Shown: in pieces, positions 43,272 to 48,200 of the stretch
Layout of the letters: every line of letters begins with the position of its first letter
Position numbering within the stretch: position 1 is the stretch's first letter
Assembly: GCA_937900695.1 (NCBI GenBank)
Contig: CALCFD010000020.1
Coordinates: 1 to 48,200, forward strand
Direction: 5' to 3'
Source of the DNA: an uncultured Eubacterium sp.
GTDB taxonomy: Bacteria; Bacillota; Clostridia; Peptostreptococcales; Anaerovoracaceae
Length of the DNA: 48,200 bases
Notes under the pieces: generated by a model
What the model was told of the DNA's origin: nothing
Database searches by the model: none
What the model saw: only the letters and a program-made list of their open reading frames with translations
Made by a program: the position numbers and the translations under genes

Positions 43272-44486
43272 TTATTTACCACCTGCTGAAATAATATATA
43301 CAGGATTTTGGCCATTCATCATATTGTAGCTACCGATTTTTCTAGCCTTAGCGATGGACGCCTGAACTATTTCAACATTTTTAAGCTGATATTTTTTAAT
43401 AACTTCAAGACTTGCTGCAACTGTTTCTAGAGCAATGGCATTTATAACTATTCGCGCATCTTTGTTTTTATCTAAAACAGTCTTTATGATTTCATCCATA
43501 TTGCCCTTTGATCCGCCTATAAATACTCTGTCTGGAGCTGGAAGATCCATAATGGCTTCTGGCGCCTTTCCCTCTATAACTTTTACATTTTGAAGGTTAA
43601 ATTTACTTATATTTTCGTCTATTAACTTTGCAGCATCATGGTTTGTTTCAACTGCAAATATACGACCTTCAAACACTTGTCTTGCAAGCTCAACTGTAAC
43701 TGAGCCAGTTCCAGCACCTATATCATAAACTATATCCCTTTTTCTAACTTCTAACTTAGATAGAGAAATACTTCTAATTTCTGATTTAGTCATAGGTACA
43801 TCACCACGAATAAATTCTTCGTCAGAAAGACCATGGGTCACTATCTTAAGTCTTCTAGCATCAGGATTGAAAACCAATATAACGCTTAAGTTATCAAATT
43901 CTAAATTTGCTAACTCTTCTGCTGTACCATAAGTAAATTTCTCATCTTCATATGACAGTCTTTCACCGACTATTACTTCAAGATGGCCTAAATCAGCTTT
44001 TTTTAGCTCTTGACAAACCTTTGCTGCATTCATATTACTGTCAAGTAAGAAAAATGTCTTAAGATGTGTAAGGACATTGCTCACCGGATTTTCCACTCTG
44101 CCGTGAAGGCTTATAGTTTTAACATCATCCCAGCTAACGCCTGTTTTAGCAGCAAAATACTGTAATGAGCTGACTCCTGGAGTAATTCTGTATGAAACCT
44201 GCCCTTTAAGTAAGTCTATAAGTTTTTTAGTGCCGCTAAAAAATCCAGCATCTCCAGACATAAGGACTGCAATTGTTTCATCATCTTTGCGCTCTTTTAT
44301 AGCATCATAAATTTCAGTGGATTTTATAGCATACGCTTTAGGCTTTTTTTCAATCGCAAAATCAAAAGCATCTACCATGCGCTTTGCTCCGATAACAAAG
44401 TCTGCTTCTTTGATTTTTCTTAATCCGCCCACTGTAATAGTGTCTGGATTGCCCATTCCTATCCCTATAATTTCAACTTTTTTCAT
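43272..44486 (-). CDS. cbiET: Fused cobalt-precorrin-7 C5/C15-methyltransferase (decarboxylating)
   Basis: A 404-residue fusion. CbiE (1-200), the C5 methyltransferase, starts VEIIGIGMGNPDTITVGG and shows VLMSGDAGFFSG and RITPGVSSLQYFA. CbiT (about 210-404), the C15 methyltransferase and decarboxylase, has MTKSEIRSISLSKLEVRKRD and the Rossmann SAM site VYDIGAGTGSVTVELAR, then APDRVFIGGSKGNMDEI. The arrangement equals CobL of the aerobic route. Its ATG follows the hemL stop with no gap. Confidence 0.95.
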   Translation of the reverse strand: MKKVEIIGIGMGNPDTITVGGLRKIKEADFVIGAKRMVDAFDFAIEKKPKAYAIKSTEIYDAIKERKDDETIAVLMSGDAGFFSGTKKLIDLLKGQVSYRITPGVSSLQYFAAKTGVSWDDVKTISLHGRVENPVSNVLTHLKTFFLLDSNMNAAKVCQELKKADLGHLEVIVGERLSYEDEKFTYGTAEELANLEFDNLSVILVFNPDARRLKIVTHGLSDEEFIRGDVPMTKSEIRSISLSKLEVRKRDIVYDIGAGTGSVTVELARQVFEGRIFAVETNHDAAKLIDENISKFNLQNVKVIEGKAPEAIMDLPAPDRVFIGGSKGNMDEIIKTVLDKNKDARIVINAIALETVAASLEVIKKYQLKNVEIVQASIAKARKIGSYNMMNGQNPVYIISAGGK

Positions 44487-45779
44487 CTATTTTACTCCGA
44501 AATATTTGCCAATAACTTCTAGTGTTTCATCTATGTTTTCCTCAGTGTGAGCATTTGAAATAAATAATGCTTCAAACTGAGCTGGCGCAATATACTGGCC
44601 ACTTTCCACCATAAACTTATAGTAGCGGCTAAACTCATCTAAATCTGAGCTCTTAGCCTGATCAAAATTCTTAACTTCTGACTCAGTAAAGAAAATTGAA
44701 CCGATAGAGCCTATATGATTAACTGTCAAATTTCTGCCAGCTTTGTTTAAAATTTCTTTAATTCCATTAAATAATTTATCGCCCATAGCGTTAATATGAT
44801 CATAAACTTCTGGATGATCCTTAAGATAAGTAAGCTGAGCGATACCTGCTGCAACTGCCACTGGATTTCCTGCAAGCGTACCAGCCTGATAAACTGGTCC
44901 CTCTGGCGCAATCATATCCATAATTTCCTTTTTACCACCGTAAGCTCCAACTGGCATACCACCACCGATAATCTTACCAAAAGTAGACATATCAGGTGTG
45001 ACATTAAATAGACTCTGTGCACCGCCAAGAGCTAATCTAAAGCCTGTAATAACTTCATCGAAAATAAGGACTGCGCCTTCCTTAGTACAAAGGTCTCTTA
45101 AACCTTCTAAAAATCCTGGTTCTGGTAAAACTACGCCCATGTTTGCCGCAACTGGCTCAACAATCAATGCCGCAACTTCTCCCTTGTTTGCTTCAAAAAG
45201 TGCCTTAACGCTATCAAGATCATTGTATGTTGCAAGAAGTGTATCCTTTGCAGTTCCTGCTGTAACCCCTGCACTGTCTGGCTTTGCCCCTTCTCTAATA
45301 AGTCCTGAGCCTGCTTTTACCAAAAGAGCATCGTGATGGCCATGATAGCAGCCCACAAACTTAATCACCTTTTCACGACCTGTATATCCTCTTGCCGCAC
45401 GAATGGCACTCATAGTTGCTTCTGTTCCTGATGTTACCATCCTTACCTTTTCAAAAGAAGGTACTATCTCGCACATTAGTTTTGCCATAGTAGTCTCTAT
45501 TTCAGTAGGTGCTCCAAAACTTAATCCTAGCTTAATGCGCTCTTCTACTGCTTTTAAAATTTCCGGATGGTTGTTTCCCAAAATCATCGGTCCCCATGAA
45601 CCGATGTAATCTAAATATCTATTTCCATCAGCATCGTAAATATACTGTTTATCTGCTTTTTCAATAAATCTAGGAGTATTTTTTACTGCAAGGCACGCTC
45701 TTGCCGGTGAGTTTACTCCTCCCGGAATGTATTTTTGTGCTTCGTCAAAAAGTTTTGCTGATTTTTCACTTTTATTCAT
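44487..45779 (-). CDS. hemL: Glutamate-1-semialdehyde 2,1-aminomutase
   Basis: HemL converts glutamate-1-semialdehyde to 5-aminolaevulinate with PLP. The 430-residue protein has PGGVNSPARA, MVTSGTEATMSAIRAARG, FDEVITGFR and the PLP lysine K269 in STFGKIIGGGMPVGAYGG. It overlaps hemB by one base (TAATG). It works directly after HemA, which is encoded in the other operon; no second copy of either is seen here. Confidence 0.97.
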   Translation of the reverse strand: MNKSEKSAKLFDEAQKYIPGGVNSPARACLAVKNTPRFIEKADKQYIYDADGNRYLDYIGSWGPMILGNNHPEILKAVEERIKLGLSFGAPTEIETTMAKLMCEIVPSFEKVRMVTSGTEATMSAIRAARGYTGREKVIKFVGCYHGHHDALLVKAGSGLIREGAKPDSAGVTAGTAKDTLLATYNDLDSVKALFEANKGEVAALIVEPVAANMGVVLPEPGFLEGLRDLCTKEGAVLIFDEVITGFRLALGGAQSLFNVTPDMSTFGKIIGGGMPVGAYGGKKEIMDMIAPEGPVYQAGTLAGNPVAVAAGIAQLTYLKDHPEVYDHINAMGDKLFNGIKEILNKAGRNLTVNHIGSIGSIFFTESEVKNFDQAKSSDLDEFSRYYKFMVESGQYIAPAQFEALFISNAHTEENIDETLEVIGKYFGVK

Positions 45780-46756
45780 TAGCCTATTCTCCCTTCATCG
45801 ATCATCCTGGCAATTTCTTTTGCATAGTATGTAATAAGCATATCTGCCCCTGCTCTGAAAATACTTACTGTAGTTTCAGCAACTATGGCTAACTCATCTA
45901 CCATTCCTGCTTTAGCTGCTGCCTTAATCATAGCATACTCTCCGCTTACGCTATATGCAGCCACTGGAACATTTGTAGCATTTTTAACTTCTCTAATTAT
46001 GTCAAGATAGCTTAATGCCGGCTTAACCATAACTATGTCAGCCCCTTCGTTTATATCCATCATAACTTCTTTGATGGCTTCTCTTCTATTGTGAAAATCC
46101 ATCTGGTAAGTTTTGCGGTTGCCCTTGAAATTACATGATCCTGCTGCTTCTCTAAATGGACCATAAAATGCTGATGCATATTTTGCCGCGTAAGACATAA
46201 TCGGTGTATTTACATATCCAGCTTCATCAAGAGCTTTTCTTATGACACCGATTCTTCCGTCCATCATATCTGATGGGGCAACCATGTCTGCTCCTGCCTG
46301 AACTTGTGTCAATGCAGTTTTCGCTAACAATGGCAATGTCTTATCGTTGTCTACGCTGTCGCCTTTTATAATGCCGCAATGTCCGTGGGATGTGTACTCG
46401 CACATGCAAACATCGCCAATATACACAAGCTCTGGCACTTCTTTTTTAGCCACTCTCATAGCCTGCTGAATAATACCGTTTTCATCGTATGCTCCTGATC
46501 CCACTTCATCTTTATGAGCCGGAATACCAAAGAACATAACTGATCTAACGCCTGCTTTTGTCACTTCTTTTAATGCTGGCACCATTGTATCTATACTGTA
46601 TCTGTATTGGCCTGGCATAGCCTCGATTTCCTTGACTATTCCAGTGCCCTCTTCAATAAACATAGGGTAAATTAGCGCATCTTTTGAAATGCGTGTTTCT
46701 CTTACCATATCTCTGATGTTTGCGTCCATTCTAAGTCTTCTTCCTCTATTGAACAT
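45779..46756 (-). CDS. hemB: Porphobilinogen synthase (5-aminolaevulinate dehydratase)
   Basis: HemB condenses two aminolaevulinate molecules. The 325-residue chain has RRLRMDANIRDMVRETRIS at the start, the zinc-type cysteine cluster in DVCMCEYTSHGHCG, and lysines in SYAAKYASAFYGPFREA and VKPALSYLD. The cysteine-rich site suggests zinc rather than magnesium only. The start overlaps the end of cbiG by 11 bases and has AAAGGAGG nine bases upstream. Confidence 0.97.
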   Translation of the reverse strand: MFNRGRRLRMDANIRDMVRETRISKDALIYPMFIEEGTGIVKEIEAMPGQYRYSIDTMVPALKEVTKAGVRSVMFFGIPAHKDEVGSGAYDENGIIQQAMRVAKKEVPELVYIGDVCMCEYTSHGHCGIIKGDSVDNDKTLPLLAKTALTQVQAGADMVAPSDMMDGRIGVIRKALDEAGYVNTPIMSYAAKYASAFYGPFREAAGSCNFKGNRKTYQMDFHNRREAIKEVMMDINEGADIVMVKPALSYLDIIREVKNATNVPVAAYSVSGEYAMIKAAAKAGMVDELAIVAETTVSIFRAGADMLITYYAKEIARMIDEGRIG

Positions 46757-47813
46757 TTAGCTCTGCCTCCTTTGCTGCAATTGCAACTGTAACTCCATTT
46801 TTGCTTTGTTTTTCAACTATAATTCTGCCGTGTATTTGGTTTTCTGCGGCCTGACTGCTAGCCTCATCACTGCTCTGCTGGTAGGTCGCCCCTATTACTG
46901 CCGCTCTTTGGCACACGTTATCTACACCTGTTATCTTTTCTACAAATGAAGAAGGTGGAAACTCTCCTTTTGCGCTTTTTAGTTTTTCGGCGCTATAAGT
47001 CTCAAAGGGCCAATTGTTTTTTTTGGAAAACTCAATAAGACCTTTTTCCTCCTTTTTTATATCGATGCTAGCCACCTTAACTATAGCCTCTTTATCTATG
47101 TCAAACTCGTCTAAAACTTCACTAACTACTTTTTCTATAGTCTGGCAGCTAGTATTTTTCCTACATCCTATACCAATAGTAAGCCACTTTGGTAATAATC
47201 TTAATTCCTTTGCAAATCTATTTTTTTTATGCCAAGAAATATTTATTCCAATATTAGTTTCTATCTTGTCTTCTTCTTTTACATATAATTTTATTTGTGG
47301 ATCCTTAACAGATAGCTTCATATCGCCATAAATGCCTACTACACCTTCATTTACCAATGTCATAGAAACATCACTTACTCTATTTATATTTTTTATAACC
47401 AATCCATTATCTACAGCCCACTTATCAACTGCAAATTTGTTATTTATATCTGTTGATGTTGTTATCACAGGAATACCTTCAGTTTCTTCTGCTAGTTTTA
47501 CTGCCAGCTCATTTGCTCCACCTATATGACCTGACACCAACGATATAACATAAATTCCATTATCATCTGTGACTATAACAGCCGGATCTTCTGCCTTAGA
47601 TTTTAATAATGGAGCTATTGTCCTAACAGCTATCCCTGTAGCCGATACAAATACTACTGCATCCATCTCTTCAAATGCTCTCTTTGCCCACTCTTTTAAT
47701 GGCTCATTTTTATCTCTAATCTCGCACTGGAAATCTTGTTTTTTTAAAGCTTCTACTATTCTTTGACAAGTTGCCTTACCCTTGTCAGTAAAATATACTA
47801 TTCCCGCTCTCAT
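46746..47813 (-). CDS. cbiG: Cobalt-precorrin-5A hydrolase CbiG
   Basis: CbiG opens the lactone ring of cobalt-precorrin-5A and releases acetaldehyde, a step found only in the anaerobic pathway. The 355-residue protein has the N-terminal part (VFVSATGIAVRTIAPLLKSK, then ISLVSGHIGGANELAVKLA), a middle region (about 130-215) and the C-terminal CbiG/CobE domain (IGIGCRKNTSCQTIEKVV, VASIDIKKEEKGL). It is the first gene of the second corrin operon, with GAGGAG before the ATG and a promoter 34 bases upstream. No riboswitch is visible in this short leader. Confidence 0.95.
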   Translation of the reverse strand: MRAGIVYFTDKGKATCQRIVEALKKQDFQCEIRDKNEPLKEWAKRAFEEMDAVVFVSATGIAVRTIAPLLKSKAEDPAVIVTDDNGIYVISLVSGHIGGANELAVKLAEETEGIPVITTSTDINNKFAVDKWAVDNGLVIKNINRVSDVSMTLVNEGVVGIYGDMKLSVKDPQIKLYVKEEDKIETNIGINISWHKKNRFAKELRLLPKWLTIGIGCRKNTSCQTIEKVVSEVLDEFDIDKEAIVKVASIDIKKEEKGLIEFSKKNNWPFETYSAEKLKSAKGEFPPSSFVEKITGVDNVCQRAAVIGATYQQSSDEASSQAAENQIHGRIIVEKQSKNGVTVAIAAKEAELNVQ

Positions 47814-47846
47814 GGCGCTCCTCTTTTCTTAATTTTCTATCCATTT

Positions 47847-47875
47847 ATTATACTATTTTACAATTTTATAGGCAA
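47847..47875 (-). promoter_or_regulatory. Promoter of the cbiG-hemB-hemL-cbiET-cbiA operon
   Basis: On the minus strand TTGCCT (47870-47875), 17-base spacer, TATAAT (47847-47852). The leader would be only about 30 bases, too short for a cobalamin riboswitch. Confidence 0.7.
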
Positions 47876-48200
47876 GGCGCTAATGGTGTTAAGTTGGTGG
47901 GGATTGGATCCTTGAATTGGTGTGGGGTTTGGTGAAGTGGCGGGACGAGTACGAAATGCCCCAAATACAAGATTTTTGGTACTCCCATACGCTTCTTGCT
48001 GAACAAAAACTGCTGTTTTTGTAAAATATTAGTACTGCAGTGAAAGGTTAACTTTGCTCCTTACGTGTTGCTATCGAACTAAAGTTCCCTGATTATGCAT
48101 AACTTCGTACTCCTGCCAAGAGGCCTGGGAACTAAATAACCTTTATTTAGGTCAAGTCCTAAAGGTGGTGTAAATTCCCTGTCATATAATTTAGTCATCC
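47876..48200. other. Unidentified non-coding stretch with inverted repeats, locally GC-richer
   Basis: There is no convincing gene. Plus-strand G-rich clusters (47895-47945) give roughly half GC, unlike the flanking AT-rich DNA. Paired segments include AGTTCCC/GGGAACT (48083-48089 and 48127-48133), ACCTTTA/TAAAGGT (48139-48145 and 48160-48166) and ACAAAAA/TTTTTGT near 48003-48022. The 9-mer GAGTACGAA (47947-47955) recurs inverted at 48104-48112. A 39-codon minus frame (48079-48198) is open but unrecognised. It could be a dispersed repeat element or a structured RNA cut by the window edge. Confidence 0.4.

Noticed and set aside
48079..48198. 39-codon minus-strand frame (MTKLYDREFTPPLGLDLNKG)
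   Set aside because: It lies across the strongest inverted repeats of the edge region and has no visible start signal or known relative; more likely chance within a structured or repeat element.
48083..48200. Possible third cobalamin riboswitch before cbiG
   Set aside because: A GGTG-x-AAA-type stretch is present on the plus strand, but the AGGAGC and CAGGAGACCTGCC elements and the CGCCACTG core are missing, and the orientation would be wrong for cbiG.

Overview
The window is AT-rich, densely packed DNA with AGGAGG-type ribosome binding sites, occasional GTG/TTG starts and housekeeping-type promoters (TTGACA/TATAAT). Gene content points to an anaerobic Gram-positive bacterium of the Clostridia: anaerobic (early cobalt insertion) cobalamin synthesis, a CbiMNQO cobalt transporter, a LexA box of Bacillus/Clostridium type, an ECF sigma/anti-sigma pair and secreted surface proteins with clostridial-style repeats. 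I cannot name the species from sequence alone.

Layout. 1-2647: start of hsdS (cut by the window edge) and hsdM of a type I restriction-modification system, minus strand. 2813-7218: a DAACS-family symporter, a nitroreductase and a copper P-type ATPase carrying a fused CopZ-like C-terminal domain, minus strand. 7308-9721: two-component regulator and sensor kinase, plus strand, with a branched RNA hairpin/terminator and a separate promoter between them. 9690-14437: radA (consensus promoter plus LexA box), an MFS transporter and an EF-G-like GTPase, minus strand. 14855-30838: a 17-gene minus-strand operon for cobalt uptake (cbiMNQO) and corrin synthesis (cbiK, cbiD, cbiL, cbiF, hemA, cbiH, a cbiJ/precorrin-2 dehydrogenase fusion, hemC, a cobA-hemD fusion, cbiB, cobD, cbiP, cbiC), preceded by a cobalamin riboswitch and an intrinsic terminator. 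31293-32699: a surface protein with a transcobalamin-like (DUF4430) domain, preceded by its own cobalamin riboswitch and terminator. 33038-34943: an ECF sigma factor, its membrane anti-sigma and an acidic secreted protein; the last two share a 45-residue repeat. 35221-41632: a 1310-residue secreted repeat protein, a LytTR regulator facing the other way, and a decayed paralogue of the large protein. 41851-47813: a second corrin/haem-precursor operon (cbiG, hemB, hemL, cbiET, cbiA) that supplies exactly the steps missing from the large operon. 47876-48200: a non-coding stretch, locally richer in GC, with several inverted repeats.

Together the two corrin operons cover the route from glutamyl-tRNA to adenosylcobinamide phosphate without duplication. 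Only the corrinoid adenosyltransferase and the nucleotide-loop and lower-ligand genes (cobU/cobY, cobT, cobS) are absent from the window. The parts I find most worth following up are the sigma/anti-sigma/secreted-repeat trio, the B12-riboswitch-controlled surface protein, the internal start that may release a free CopZ from copA, the SOS-type control of radA, the degraded large-protein copy flanking the LytTR gene, and two unidentified structured non-coding regions (8055-8132 and 47876-48200).
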